Of a stretch of DNA of 64,000 nucleotides, positions 33,683 to 42,930 are shown one piece after another. Numbering within the stretch: position 1 is the stretch's first letter; each line of letters starts with the position of its first letter. The notes under the pieces were generated by a model. The model searched no databases, was not told where the DNA came from, and worked only from the letters and a program-made list of their open reading frames with translations. Origin of the DNA: JANQSP01 sp965237565 (GTDB lineage Bacteria; Bdellovibrionota; Bdellovibrionia; Bdellovibrionales; UBA1609); NCBI GenBank assembly GCA_965237565.1, contig OZ250145.1, forward strand, positions 1,178,001 to 1,242,000, given 5' to 3'. Position numbers and translations under genes: made by a program.

Positions 33683-34780
33683 TTACTTACTGGAACTAGG
33701 CTTTTTGTTTTTTGCCTCATAGACACTCATCACACTTGCCAGATATTGGGCTTTGTCCAATCCACCTCTCGCAGCTTGTTTCATCCAGTAAATGGCCTGA
33801 ACATAATCCTTTTTTGAAAAACCTCCCTCCCTCAAAAAAACCGAAGCCAAACGATATTGAGAGGGGATGTATCCCTGCTTTGCTGATCTTTTCAACAAAC
33901 TCATTGCCCGGTGGCTATCCTTTTTTGTCTTCTTCTCCCATAACATGTCTGACCACATGTACTGAGCTTGCGGGAAATTTTGCCTAGAGGACTTATGAAG
34001 CCAGTAAAGAGCCAAATGTTTGTTTTGCCTAGAAGCATACCAGTGAGCCAAACGATATTGTGCGACCGCATCCCCGTCCCTTGCCAAAGAATTTATTCTT
34101 TTTAGCTGATTTTTCACGCAAACTTCAAAAACACAAGAAAGAGGCTTTTGCGACAAAAGCTCACGAATCCTTGCGACAGGAATCACTGGAGTGTAGGAAA
34201 AAGTCTCAAAACCCCAAGCCATGATGCCAGCCAAGCTTCCAGTTTTTTTATAAAAAACTCCCCCTCCACTCACACCCTCCATTTGACCAGAACTGTTGTA
34301 GTTAATGTCCATAGAAAAATCATACTGAACCAAAATTTTTCCATTGATTACTTGCAAGCGGTTTTTGGGAAATCCAACAATGAAGATTTTTTTTAAAAAA
34401 TTTTTGGGATTTTCCCCTATGGAATGAAAAAACTTCGAGTGATAATCTTTTACTTGTAAAATTGCCAAATCGTTTTTGAGATCCAGATGGGATAGCTTCT
34501 TGATGGGTACAAAACGATGGCTCTTTTTGTCTTTAAAAAATAAATGTTCTTTTACAGGACTCTTTAGTCTTTCAATCACATGAAAAGCGGTTGCCAAAGT
34601 ATGGGGGCCAATAAACACGGCTGAACCCCTGAAATGATATCCATTCCCTTTAGCAACATACAAAGGGACCACTCCATTTGTTTCAAGAGGGGTGGCAGGA
34701 TTGGTGGCAAGATTCCCAGCAAAGGCAGGAAAAATAAAAAAACAGGACAATAAAAAAATACGAACAAGATAGTGAGACAT
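33683..34780 (-). CDS. Secreted trypsin-like serine protease with Sel1 repeats
   Basis: This 365-residue protein has a signal peptide (YLVRIFLLSCFFIFPAFAG), a chymotrypsin-fold protease domain with the triad His (TLATAFHVIE, about 67), Asp (DLKNDLAILQ, about 105) and Ser (EGVSGGGVF, about 171), and three or four Sel1-like repeats (about 236-352: AQYRLAHWYASRQNK.., SQYRLASVFLREGG..). This couples periplasmic or surface proteolysis to a protein-binding repeat. It is flanked by the twin zinc-ribbon/TPR genes on the same strand. The non-coding 33465-33682 gap shows no feature. Confidence 0.8.
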   Translation of the reverse strand: MSHYLVRIFLLSCFFIFPAFAGNLATNPATPLETNGVVPLYVAKGNGYHFRGSAVFIGPHTLATAFHVIERLKSPVKEHLFFKDKKSHRFVPIKKLSHLDLKNDLAILQVKDYHSKFFHSIGENPKNFLKKIFIVGFPKNRLQVINGKILVQYDFSMDINYNSSGQMEGVSGGGVFYKKTGSLAGIMAWGFETFSYTPVIPVARIRELLSQKPLSCVFEVCVKNQLKRINSLARDGDAVAQYRLAHWYASRQNKHLALYWLHKSSRQNFPQAQYMWSDMLWEKKTKKDSHRAMSLLKRSAKQGYIPSQYRLASVFLREGGFSKKDYVQAIYWMKQAARGGLDKAQYLASVMSVYEAKNKKPSSSK

Positions 34781-34978
34781 TTTTTGCTTCCCTCACTAAG
34801 GAGATATGCAAAATGTGTGTCTTCACCAAAAGGCAAAGCTTGGGCAAATTTGCTTAAAAAAATTGTCGAAAAATTAAACGCAAATTGTAGAATTTACAAT
34901 GTAGGGATGAAACAAAAAAATGTTGTGAGAGAAGCAATAAGGGAAATTTGATTGCGAGAGAAGCTAGAGGTAGTTTTT

Positions 34979-35704
34979 TTAACTTCTACTGAATTGAATG
35001 CTCCAGCGTTTGTACTCTTGTTGAATCAAAGGGTTTGCGTTCTTGAAAAAAGAACTCATCTTCAACAATTCTGTTTTTGCCTTCTTGGTTTGTCCTGAGC
35101 GAAAAAGCAAGCTTATGTAAGACCTCATCACAGGCAACTGTACCGTCGCTCCAGATTTCCCTAGCAATGCGTACTTGTAATAGGCTAGAGCAAACTTCGT
35201 GTTCCCCTGCCCTTCCAAAAGACGGGCATAATTGTAAGCGGCGTTTGTGTTTCGACCTTTCCGGAAAAAATACTGGTGGTAGGTTCGAAGAGCTTCCTCT
35301 GTTTTCTTTCTCAGGTACTGTAGCTGCGCCAAATCAACCAAGACTTCCAAATCTCCCGAAAACTGAAAATAAGATTTGTGAGCTTTTTCCGCACAGTCAT
35401 AACGTTTTTTCTTTGTGCAAATGTTTTGTAGATTTACATAAGAATTTTTGTCCAACTGGTTCATCCACTGTTTCGTTTTCAAAGGAATGAGAGAAAAAGA
35501 ATCCCCTCCCCAACGATTCAAATAAACCAAGAAGCCTAGAAGGAGAAAACTAATAAGGATCATTTTTCTCATAATAGAGGCTTCTATCGCTTTTTCTATT
35601 TTTTCAGAAAAAAATTTATACCATCCACATCTGCATATCAGGGTTCGACCCACCCACCGAGGAAGAGATCTGCATAGAGGACAAAGTGAGCGATTGTTTT
35701 TCAT
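34979..35704 (-). CDS. Zinc-ribbon, single-pass membrane, TPR-like protein 2
   Basis: This 241-residue paralogue of 32736-33464 has the same order: a zinc ribbon (CPLCRSL..., CRCGWYKFF), a membrane helix (MILISFLLLGFLVYLNRWGG) and helical repeats with ARLLEGQG and ISLLFRSGQTKKAKTELL. The twin genes and the protease between them probably form one functional unit. Its C-terminus lacks the exact IYKQEY block seen in copy 1. Confidence 0.65.
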   Translation of the reverse strand: MKNNRSLCPLCRSLPRWVGRTLICRCGWYKFFSEKIEKAIEASIMRKMILISFLLLGFLVYLNRWGGDSFSLIPLKTKQWMNQLDKNSYVNLQNICTKKKRYDCAEKAHKSYFQFSGDLEVLVDLAQLQYLRKKTEEALRTYHQYFFRKGRNTNAAYNYARLLEGQGNTKFALAYYKYALLGKSGATVQLPVMRSYISLLFRSGQTKKAKTELLKMSSFFKNANPLIQQEYKRWSIQFSRS

Positions 35705-35891
35705 CTTTTTTGCTCCCTATATCACGCCACAGCCTTTATTAGATAATGAAAACAAGCAATTCCCTAATGATTTGCATCTGAGTGGAAAAATTCTAGTCCT
35801 TAGTTTTTAAAAAAGAAAACATGGCTCAAGTCCTGAAAACAAACCAAAAGCCAAGCAAATCAAAAAGTTGGTAAGAACAAGCATCGGTGAT

Positions 35892-37259
35892 ATGAATAGG
35901 AACATGTCCTCCCATTTTGATTTGATTATCAAGGAAGCTCAGGCTTTTTTGTCCCACCCGAAAAATCCCTACGATTTAGTGGAAGAAGTAGTAGATATTG
36001 GCATCTCCAATGGAGTGATTGCAAAAATCGGATCCTTAGGGAAAGTGAGTGCTGAGAAAGTTTTTTCAGCCAAAAACCTCATCACCCTTCCCGGCCTGAT
36101 GGATAGCCAAGTTCATTTTCGAGAACCGGGGATGGAGCACAAGGAAACGATTGAATCAGGGAGTCGCTCAGCTTTGCTCGGTGGTATGAGCGCTTTTTTA
36201 GAAATGCCCAACACATTTCCCCCCACCACAACAAAAAAATTGCTGGAAGAAAAGATCGCAAAGGCTGAAAAAAGCTCTTGGTGTGATTTTGGTTTTTTTA
36301 TCGGAGCTTCACCAGAAAACATCGACTCTCTTCCCGATCTTGAAAAACAAATGGGATCCTTGTTTTGCGGAATCAAAGTATTCATGGGTAGTTCCACTGG
36401 TTCCCTGCTCCTTTATCAAACAAAGGACTTGGAACAGCTCCTCAAGACGAGCACGAAAAAAATCGCCGTGCATAGTGAAGATGAGGCAAGACTCAAAGAG
36501 AGAAAACACATCGCCCTTGCCTCCAAAGGAGATGTTTCGAAGCACACCCTTTGGAGAGATCCCGAGACGGCTCTTCTTTCCACAAAAAAAATCGTAGAAA
36601 TAGCGGAAAAATACGGGAAGAAAGTTCATATCCTCCATGTCACAACGGAAGAGGAGATCCAGTTTTTGGCCAAAAAGAGGGATTTTGCCTCTGTGGAGGT
36701 GACCCCTCAACACCTAAGTTTGGTGGCCCCTGATTGCTATGAAAAGCTAGGCACTCTCGCTCAAATGAATCCCCCTATCAGAGAGAAAAGACATTCAAAA
36801 GCCCTGTGGGAGGCCCTTCGTTCAGGCCTAGTGACGATGATGGGTTCAGACCACGCTCCCCATAGCTTGGAAGAAAAACAAAAAACCTATCCGGAATCTC
36901 CTGCCGGGATGCCTGGAACACAGACCATGCTTCCCCTCATGCTAGACCATGTGAACCAAAAAAGATTGAGTTTAAAAAGACTGACTGAACTTTTGGCTAT
37001 AAACCCTCACCGACATTACAAAATTGAAAAACAGGGGATGATTCGGGAAGGATTTATGGCTAATCTAAGCTTCATTGACCTGAAAAAGAGAGCAACAATT
37101 TCAGGCGATTGGCTAGCTTCAAAATGTGCTTGGTCGCCTTTTGAAGGAAAAACCCTTACCGGTTGGCCAATGGGGGTTTTGCTCCATGGGCAATGGGCCA
37201 TGAGAGAAACTGAACTCATTGGTGAAAAAAAAGGTCTGGCTCTACAATTTGGGAGATGA
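35892..37259 (+). CDS. pyrC: Dihydroorotase
   Basis: This enzyme closes the ring of carbamoyl aspartate to dihydroorotate in pyrimidine synthesis. It shows the metal-binding HFREPG (about 70-75 of the longest reading), the carbamylated-lysine region IKVFMGSSTGS, HSEDEARL, HILHVTTEEE and SDHAPHSLEEK, all typical of class I (PyrC/allantoinase-type) dihydroorotases. A TTG at 35868 and ATGs at 35892 and 35904 are possible starts; I favour 35892, which has a weak GG element upstream. Its 3' end was duplicated into the island (25129-25337). The downstream barrel gene overlaps its stop. Confidence 0.9.
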   Translation: MNRNMSSHFDLIIKEAQAFLSHPKNPYDLVEEVVDIGISNGVIAKIGSLGKVSAEKVFSAKNLITLPGLMDSQVHFREPGMEHKETIESGSRSALLGGMSAFLEMPNTFPPTTTKKLLEEKIAKAEKSSWCDFGFFIGASPENIDSLPDLEKQMGSLFCGIKVFMGSSTGSLLLYQTKDLEQLLKTSTKKIAVHSEDEARLKERKHIALASKGDVSKHTLWRDPETALLSTKKIVEIAEKYGKKVHILHVTTEEEIQFLAKKRDFASVEVTPQHLSLVAPDCYEKLGTLAQMNPPIREKRHSKALWEALRSGLVTMMGSDHAPHSLEEKQKTYPESPAGMPGTQTMLPLMLDHVNQKRLSLKRLTELLAINPHRHYKIEKQGMIREGFMANLSFIDLKKRATISGDWLASKCAWSPFEGKTLTGWPMGVLLHGQWAMRETELIGEKKGLALQFGR

Positions 37260-38095
37260 AGAATATGCTCGCTAAAATGACTCAACTCTTTTCATTAAAG
37301 AAATTTTTATCCCTTTGTTTTTTTCTCATGTGTTTGAGCTGTTTACAAGCTTTTGCTCTCGACCCAACAAGCTCCTATGGCAAAACAATAAAAGAAAAAA
37401 TCAGCCAAGGTTTGGAAAAGATTAGTAAACAGGCAAAATCTTATGGAAAAGATGTAAAAAAATTCAGTCAAAAAACAAAGTCTTATGAAAAAGGTGTAAA
37501 AAGTTTTGAGCAAAAAGAAAAATTTTATGGTGAAAGTGCTAAAACAATACACGACAAAGTGGCTTCCTATGGAAAAGCCGTGAGGCATTTTAGAGAGAGA
37601 ATACGTCCCTTCCCCCATTTTTTAGACCTTGCCATCGGCTCCAATTTGCTTCCCTCAATTTACCCGCTCAAGTTGGCAATCATCCCTCCGATACTTTCCC
37701 TCCACGTTCGTTACCGCCGAGAAAAATGGGGAAGTACTAAGTGGCCTGTGATTTTTTCTGCTCACTATGAGTGGGATTTTAATTCCTCCTCCCCTGATCG
37801 AATAGAAAAAGTTTACGCTCTGATTGGCACTCGTGTTCCCCGCAGTCATGATTTGAATAAGGTGCATGTAGATTTTTTGGCGGGAACTTCTTTTTTTATC
37901 AAATATCCCGAAAAAGATTTTTCTCCCTACATACCCATAGAACTGAGACTGCTTTTTACATACATTCTCAGCCCCGCTCACAAAACGGCCAGAATCTATG
38001 TGCAGGGAGGACTGAAATCCGAAATCATCTTTCGAGAAAATACCGAGTACCAGTTTGGCCTCGTGATTCGAATCGGGCTGGACCTTTACATCTAA
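37256..38095 (+). CDS. Exported protein with coiled-coil repeats and predicted beta-barrel
   Basis: This 279-residue protein starts at the ATGA overlapping the pyrC stop. It has a signal sequence (FLSLCFFLMCLSCLQAFA), then three to four repeats of the type SYGKDVKKFSQKTK/SYEKGVKSFEQKEK (about 40-110), then alternating hydrophobic strands (ALIGTRVPR.., VDFLAGTSFFIKYP.., VYVQGG..) ending in IRIGLDLYI, as expected for an outer-membrane barrel ending in an aromatic or hydrophobic residue. No family recognised. Confidence 0.6.
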   Translation: MKNMLAKMTQLFSLKKFLSLCFFLMCLSCLQAFALDPTSSYGKTIKEKISQGLEKISKQAKSYGKDVKKFSQKTKSYEKGVKSFEQKEKFYGESAKTIHDKVASYGKAVRHFRERIRPFPHFLDLAIGSNLLPSIYPLKLAIIPPILSLHVRYRREKWGSTKWPVIFSAHYEWDFNSSSPDRIEKVYALIGTRVPRSHDLNKVHVDFLAGTSFFIKYPEKDFSPYIPIELRLLFTYILSPAHKTARIYVQGGLKSEIIFRENTEYQFGLVIRIGLDLYI

Positions 38096-38105
38096 GAGAA
38101 AAAGC

Positions 38106-38585
38106 ATGACAGAGCCATTGATCAATATCATTCCTCCTTCCTTAGCCCTCACAAGTGGAGCCGATTTATGGGTTGTTAGCGACTCCCAACACAGCCGATG
38201 GAATCAAAAAATTGATTGGTACATCCGATTCCAGATGAGAAAAAACAATCTTCAAAAAAGAAAAACCACTTCAAAAGAAATGAAAACACTTTTAGAAAAA
38301 CACAAGATTCAAATCAATGAATGGAACCTCAAAAAAACCTCTCCCCTTTTGGTAGAGAGCTCTCAATTTTTGCCAACTTACTCAGTTTTGGAACTCGCCT
38401 ACAGGGATGATTGGAGCCAAAGCGTTTATGAGATATGGAAGTCCATGAGAACCCCTTCGCTAAGAATTTTCTTGCCCTTCTCACTACCATTTAATGAATT
38501 CAAAAAACTATGGTCTCCCTCTGAAAAATTACATACCATAGAATGTGTGGTGAAGGATTTTGAAAAACAAAAGGATGAATTGTAA
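38106..38585 (+). CDS. Hypothetical protein preceding the PSRP gene
   Basis: This 159-residue protein (MTEPLINIIPPSLALTSGAD start) has no clear domain. It lies 10 bp after the barrel gene and directly before the GTG start of the PEP synthase regulatory protein, so it is probably cotranscribed. The sequence looks globular with mixed helices and strands. No homology is recognised. Confidence 0.6.
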   Translation: MTEPLINIIPPSLALTSGADLWVVSDSQHSRWNQKIDWYIRFQMRKNNLQKRKTTSKEMKTLLEKHKIQINEWNLKKTSPLLVESSQFLPTYSVLELAYRDDWSQSVYEIWKSMRTPSLRIFLPFSLPFNEFKKLWSPSEKLHTIECVVKDFEKQKDEL

Positions 38586-39419
38586 GTGAAACCACTTTTT
38601 AAAGTCTACATTCTCTCGGATGGTACGGGAGAGACAGCCTCAGCAGTGTTAAAAGCTGCGCTGGTTCAGTACAAATCCGACCAAGCACAGGTGGTTCGAT
38701 ACCAAAATATTCGAACCAAGGAACAAACCCTCGCTATCATTGAAAAATTAGATAAAAAACACAGCCTTTTGATTTACACCACCGTATTGCCAGAAGTGAG
38801 AGAGGTGATTCAAAAAACTTATGCAAAAAACAAAATGAAGTCCATAGATGTTTTGGGGCCTCTTTTAAAAAACCTCGATGAGGTGTTGGAAAGTGATAAG
38901 GAAAAAATCCCCGGTTTGTTAAGAAGTGTGGATGAAAATTACTTTAAAAGGATTGAAGCTACAGAATTTTCCCTCAGACATGATGACGGCAAATCAGTTA
39001 GTCGTTTGATAGATGCAGATATTGTCCTTGTAGGAGTGAGCCGAACGAGCAAAACCCCTCTCTCTATTTATCTGAGCTTTAAGGGATTGAAAGTAGCCAA
39101 TATACCCTTGGTGTTGGGCATCCCTTTGCCAACTAATTTAAAAAAATTGGACCATAGAAGGATTATTGGTTTAACCATTGATACAGACAATTTGATTCGT
39201 ATCAGGAAGAACAGATTGAAAAAGTTTGGATGGAATTTTGATAGAGAGTATGCAGATAAGGCTCATATTTTAAATGAGATGGAGTATTCGAGAGAAATTT
39301 TTGAAAAACATAGATGGCCAGTCGTGAATGTCACCGATCGAGCCCTAGAAGAAACGGCCGGAGAAGTTATACGTATTATGCGCTCTCGAAGGGGATTGCT
39401 AGGTGACACTCCGATTTAA
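38586..39419 (+). CDS. Putative pyruvate, phosphate dikinase / PEP synthase regulatory protein
   Basis: This 277-residue DUF299-type bifunctional regulator phosphorylates and dephosphorylates PPDK or PEP synthase. The N-terminal ILSDGTGETASAVLKAAL (about 8-26) and the P-loop-like GVSRTSKTPLSIYLSFKG (about 152-169), then VANIPLV and DTDNLIRIRKNRL, are diagnostic. The start is GTG, one base after the previous stop. No PPDK gene is visible in the window. Confidence 0.88.
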   Translation: MKPLFKVYILSDGTGETASAVLKAALVQYKSDQAQVVRYQNIRTKEQTLAIIEKLDKKHSLLIYTTVLPEVREVIQKTYAKNKMKSIDVLGPLLKNLDEVLESDKEKIPGLLRSVDENYFKRIEATEFSLRHDDGKSVSRLIDADIVLVGVSRTSKTPLSIYLSFKGLKVANIPLVLGIPLPTNLKKLDHRRIIGLTIDTDNLIRIRKNRLKKFGWNFDREYADKAHILNEMEYSREIFEKHRWPVVNVTDRALEETAGEVIRIMRSRRGLLGDTPI

Positions 39420-39451
39420 AAACAAGCGATACCTTTTGAAATCTTTATTTT

Positions 39452-40018
39452 TTATGTGGCTGGACCAAGTACACACTGCACTCCAAAACCTGTTAGCCTC
39501 TGAGTAGGTGTCATAAGCAAATATGTTTGGCTGGTCGTAACCTCATAAATGACAACCGATCCAAACCTAGATGGATCAGCCGAACTAACAAGAATGACCA
39601 TCAAACCATCAATGTGCTCAGTGGGAGAAAGAACGCTACCATAATAGGTCTTTGTGTTTTTGTTGTATGTGACTTTCGCCTTCAGAGTTTGTTCACCAAC
39701 ATCTTGGTAAATCAAAGAAACGTCGAAATAATGGTTCGCACCATCTGCTGCTTCCCTTGATTCCAGTTTGCATTCTCCGCTTCCTTCCATTGCCAAATAA
39801 GTACTTTCCTGACTGAGCAAGCCAGTTTGTACCAAGAGTTTTTTTTCCTCTCCTGTGTTTGTAACATTTCCAGTATCACCAGTGAGATTGTTGGTGGGTG
39901 TTAATCCATCAGCATCTGGTGTTGGTTGATAGCCTCTTGGATCCTTTTTCTTACCAAAAAAATCAGAACAAGATAGCAATGAAAAACAAAGTAAAGCGAG
40001 ACATATTTTTTGAAACAT
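39452..40018 (-). CDS. Lipoprotein of unknown function
   Basis: This 188-residue protein has a lipoprotein signal (CLALLCFSLLSC, Cys at about 17) and a low-complexity, Asn/Thr-rich linker (PTPDADGLTPTNNLTGDTG). A soluble domain of about 120 residues follows. It should be anchored in the inner or outer membrane. The spacing to the next gene (18 bp) suggests a shared transcript. Confidence 0.75.
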   Translation of the reverse strand: MFQKICLALLCFSLLSCSDFFGKKKDPRGYQPTPDADGLTPTNNLTGDTGNVTNTGEEKKLLVQTGLLSQESTYLAMEGSGECKLESREAADGANHYFDVSLIYQDVGEQTLKAKVTYNKNTKTYYGSVLSPTEHIDGLMVILVSSADPSRFGSVVIYEVTTSQTYLLMTPTQRLTGFGVQCVLGPAT

Positions 40019-40036
40019 AATTACTTACTCCTTCTA

Positions 40037-40867
40037 TTATTTTCTGTGGCGAGAAGAGGAATGATGTTCTCTTCTCCTGTGGCGAGAAGAGGAACCTTTT
40101 CCCCCTCTGTGTTTTTCCCTACTAGATTTTCTAGATAATTTTTTTCTTCTTTTTCTCAAAAAATAAACAAGCAAAGCCAGTAAGAGCAGAAGCAAAAGAA
40201 ACAAAACTTTGGGGTTTTTCAATAAGCTTTCCCCTTCTCCCTCTCCATACATTTCATCATCCAGTCCAAGTTCTTTTTCGGCATCAATTATACCCTGAAT
40301 GTAATCCTGAGTACTCCCCACTCCCACATCGCCACCCCTTCCAACGGAAAAATCTGCAGGAGCTTTGAATACACGTAAACTGTTGATGGATTTTGCAAAA
40401 TCAGAAGCATATTGCTTATAATGTTTTTTGTGGGCGCTATAGGTGACCAAAATACCCAAGCTTCCCTTGGTTGTTACCAAGTAGCGGGTGTAATAGTTGG
40501 GCACTTCTGAGCCTCCTTGAAAGCCATCCACCCACATGTGTCCATTGAGGACCCGTTGTTTGGCATGAAAAACCTTGGAGGGAGTGCTCGCCTCTCCCTT
40601 TCGACGAGATTTTACTTGGCGAGATGTTTTTACGTGCTTTAAATAAAGAGCCAAGGAATCCGAAGGACCTTTTTGCTTCGCAGTCAAAATGATCATCGCT
40701 TCCGAAGCTTTTTTTCTATTGAATTTGTTTGCACATATCCAGTCGGTTCCCTCTGGATGGCATTGCCAGTTGTTTAAAAGATCAAAACTCACATAACTAC
40801 TGACAAATTTCTTGGCAAAAGCAGGGGAAAAACTCAGCAAAATAGAAAAAATCAGCACTCGTCTCAT
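40037..40867 (-). CDS. Exported single-pass membrane protein with basic C-terminal tail
   Basis: This 276-residue protein has a cleavable signal (VLIFSILLSFSPAFA), an ectodomain of about 190 residues, a transmembrane helix (VLFLLLLLLLALLVYFL, about 222-238) and a C-terminal tail rich in Lys, Arg, Ser and His (SSREKHRGGKGSSSRHRRRE). The tail would sit in the cytoplasm and could bind nucleic acid or another acidic partner. No family recognised. Divergent from the LysR gene across an inverted repeat. Confidence 0.65.
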   Translation of the reverse strand: MRRVLIFSILLSFSPAFAKKFVSSYVSFDLLNNWQCHPEGTDWICANKFNRKKASEAMIILTAKQKGPSDSLALYLKHVKTSRQVKSRRKGEASTPSKVFHAKQRVLNGHMWVDGFQGGSEVPNYYTRYLVTTKGSLGILVTYSAHKKHYKQYASDFAKSINSLRVFKAPADFSVGRGGDVGVGSTQDYIQGIIDAEKELGLDDEMYGEGEGESLLKNPKVLFLLLLLLLALLVYFLRKRRKKLSRKSSREKHRGGKGSSSRHRRREHHSSSRHRK

Positions 40868-40941
40868 TTTGCCCCTATCGGACGCTAAGCCTCCTTATTA
40901 CAGCTTTTTTCACCCCTAGAAAGCAATCTCAAAGGATTTTG

Positions 40942-40962
40942 GTATAAATAGGACTTATACCT
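40942..40962. promoter_or_regulatory. LysR-type operator-like inverted repeat
   Basis: GGTATAA and TTATACC face each other across a 7-base spacer. The site sits between the divergent basic-tail membrane protein gene and the LysR-type regulator gene, where a LysR protein would bind to control itself and its neighbour. Confidence 0.6.
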
Positions 40963-41007
40963 TGTCTTTACTCCACGTTACCCATAAAACTGATAGCCAA
41001 GGAAATG

Positions 41008-41916
41008 ATGGATTTTCAGCAGTTGATGACATTTTGTACGGTTGTCTCAGAGGGAAGTATGACAGCGGCCGCTGCGAAGCTCTCTGTCACTCAGCCAGCA
41101 GTGAGCCAACAAATCAGAAATTTGGAAACAGAGCTGGGTACAAAAATTGTCGTAAGAGGAGTGAGACACATTCGCCTCACTGTACAAGGACAACTTCTTT
41201 ATAACCACGCAAGAAAAATCCTCAATCTCATGCAAAATGTGCGAACTGCTGTACAAACCATGTCGGATGATTTGGAAGGAGAGATACAAATTGGAACTCT
41301 CAACTCCATCGGCATCAATCTCATCACTCCCATCATTGGAGCCATTTTAAAACCCAGTCAGCAAAAACTACACATGGGACTTTCTTATGGTATTGGCTCT
41401 GAAATCATAAAAAAAATGCGAGATAAAGAAATCGACATTGCCATTTTACCTGACCTAAAAAGCGAATATGGATTGGAGCTCCCCTACTATGGATCTCAGT
41501 TCCTGTTCAAAGACGAATTGCTATTTGTGGGTTCTGGGCAAGCGAGTTCCCTGCCCAAAACAATGTCCATAAAAGATATGGGGATGCGCCCTATGGTGGG
41601 TTTTAAAAATCTCTTTCCTTCTTTTCGAAATTATTTTGACCAACTCAAAACAGAAAATCACATTGGAATCAAACCAGTTTTTGAAAGCAATAATGTTGGA
41701 ACGCTGAAAAGAATGATAGAGGCGTGGATGTGCTGGGGATTCTTACCATCTCACAGTATTCACAAACAAATCCGAATGGGACGTCTTTCTGTGATACAAA
41801 TTGAGGGCCTAAGCTATTCAATGAATATCAATGCCTATTACCGAGTGGATCTACCTGAAAAGAAAAAAATCATTGATACATTTTTGATGATGCTACAAAA
41901 GCAAAATCATTTTTGA
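41008..41916 (+). CDS. LysR-family transcriptional regulator
   Basis: This regulator of about 302 residues has a N-terminal winged helix-turn-helix (FQQLMTFCTVVSEGSMTAAA then KLSVTQPAVSQQIRNLE) and an effector-binding domain (about 90-295). Two adjacent ATGs (41005 and 41008) follow AAGG; the second has the better spacing of about 5 bases. It likely regulates the divergent gene and itself through the inverted repeat at 40942. The effector is unknown. Confidence 0.9.
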   Translation: MDFQQLMTFCTVVSEGSMTAAAAKLSVTQPAVSQQIRNLETELGTKIVVRGVRHIRLTVQGQLLYNHARKILNLMQNVRTAVQTMSDDLEGEIQIGTLNSIGINLITPIIGAILKPSQQKLHMGLSYGIGSEIIKKMRDKEIDIAILPDLKSEYGLELPYYGSQFLFKDELLFVGSGQASSLPKTMSIKDMGMRPMVGFKNLFPSFRNYFDQLKTENHIGIKPVFESNNVGTLKRMIEAWMCWGFLPSHSIHKQIRMGRLSVIQIEGLSYSMNINAYYRVDLPEKKKIIDTFLMMLQKQNHF

Positions 41917-42119
41917 TCAGATGATGTAAAATCTTTTTCCTTAGAATCTTTTTCCTTAGAATCTGGTTCTTTAAAGATTTTTTCTGACTCACTTGCAAGG
42001 TCGGGCAAAGACTCTTTATGTTTCTCATACTCTTTATTTTCTATTCTTTGTTGCTGAAAACTCGAATCAGCAATTCTTTTATCGAATTTAAACTCTTTAA
42101 TAATACCATTTAGTTTCAT
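41907..42119 (-). CDS. Small charged hypothetical protein
   Basis: This 70-residue protein has a repetitive charged C-terminus (KEPDSKEKDSKEKDF). It overlaps the LysR stop by 10 bp on the opposite strand. A purine-rich site (GGAGAGA) precedes the ATG at 42119. It is plausible but not strongly supported. Confidence 0.45.
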   Translation of the reverse strand: MKLNGIIKEFKFDKRIADSSFQQQRIENKEYEKHKESLPDLASESEKIFKEPDSKEKDSKEKDFTSSDQK

Positions 42120-42207
42120 TATATCTCTCCTTTTTTACTATACGTTTTGATTTTCTTTTTCCCGCTCCTCCCGCCTAGCCGAAGGAAAAAAAAACACCTA
42201 CAAAAAA

Positions 42208-42930
42208 TCACTCATCATCAGACAAAGTCTTGAATCCACGAAGGCGAGCCAAAGAAGAAGCCAGATGTTTTTGCCAAGTCCCTCTTAATTTAAGAAATAA
42301 AAGACCAGAAATCAAGCCCCCTAAATGAGCTAAATTGGCCGTGGTACCACCCAGACCAGAACCCAAAACAGTCAATAACTCGACCGCAGCGATGAGAATA
42401 ATAAAGTGCCTCGCCCGCATGGGAATAAAAAACATAAACAAAACCATGCGCTCGCCAAAAATCAAACCATAAGCCAATAAAAGGCCAAATATAGCCCCCG
42501 AAGCTCCCACAACCGGAGTGGCAGCAATCAAACTATCCCCTCCAAAAAGAAGGTAAATCTGTATGCAAATAAAATAGATCAAAGCAGAACCTACACCGCA
42601 GACAAAGTAGTAGATCAGAAAAAACTTTTTTCCCCATAATCTTTCTAACTCAGAACCAAACATCCATAGGATCAGCATGTTAAATAAAATATGAAAAACA
42701 CCTGCCCCGTGAAGAAACATATAGGTAAAAAATTGCCAGATAAAAAAACGCGAAGACACCAGCGAGGGAGTGAAGCCAAAAAACCGATACACAAGCGGGA
42801 ATTCTAAAAAATATGTTTGAAGGACTAAAACCAAAAAAAACCAGCAAGCAACATTGGCGATGACAAGAAGTTTGACTGCAGAACTTACTTTAGGGGCAAA
42901 AAGCTGAGGACCATAGTAGCCTTGCATCAC
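42208..42930 (-). CDS. Rhomboid family intramembrane serine protease
   Basis: This 240-residue polytopic membrane protein has about six helices. It carries the rhomboid signature HILFNM (structural His/Asn, about 75-80), the nucleophile GASGAIFG (Ser at about 144) and the catalytic His in LAHLGGLISG. It cleaves within transmembrane segments. Its start overlaps the sppA stop by 4 bp, so two membrane proteases are co-translated. Confidence 0.9.
   Translation of the reverse strand: MMQGYYGPQLFAPKVSSAVKLLVIANVACWFFLVLVLQTYFLEFPLVYRFFGFTPSLVSSRFFIWQFFTYMFLHGAGVFHILFNMLILWMFGSELERLWGKKFFLIYYFVCGVGSALIYFICIQIYLLFGGDSLIAATPVVGASGAIFGLLLAYGLIFGERMVLFMFFIPMRARHFIILIAAVELLTVLGSGLGGTTANLAHLGGLISGLLFLKLRGTWQKHLASSLARLRGFKTLSDDE

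Noticed and set aside
33493..33726. 77-codon minus-strand frame between the zinc-ribbon protein and the trypsin-like protease
   Set aside because: It starts inside the protease gene in another frame and has no supporting motif apart from scattered cysteines.
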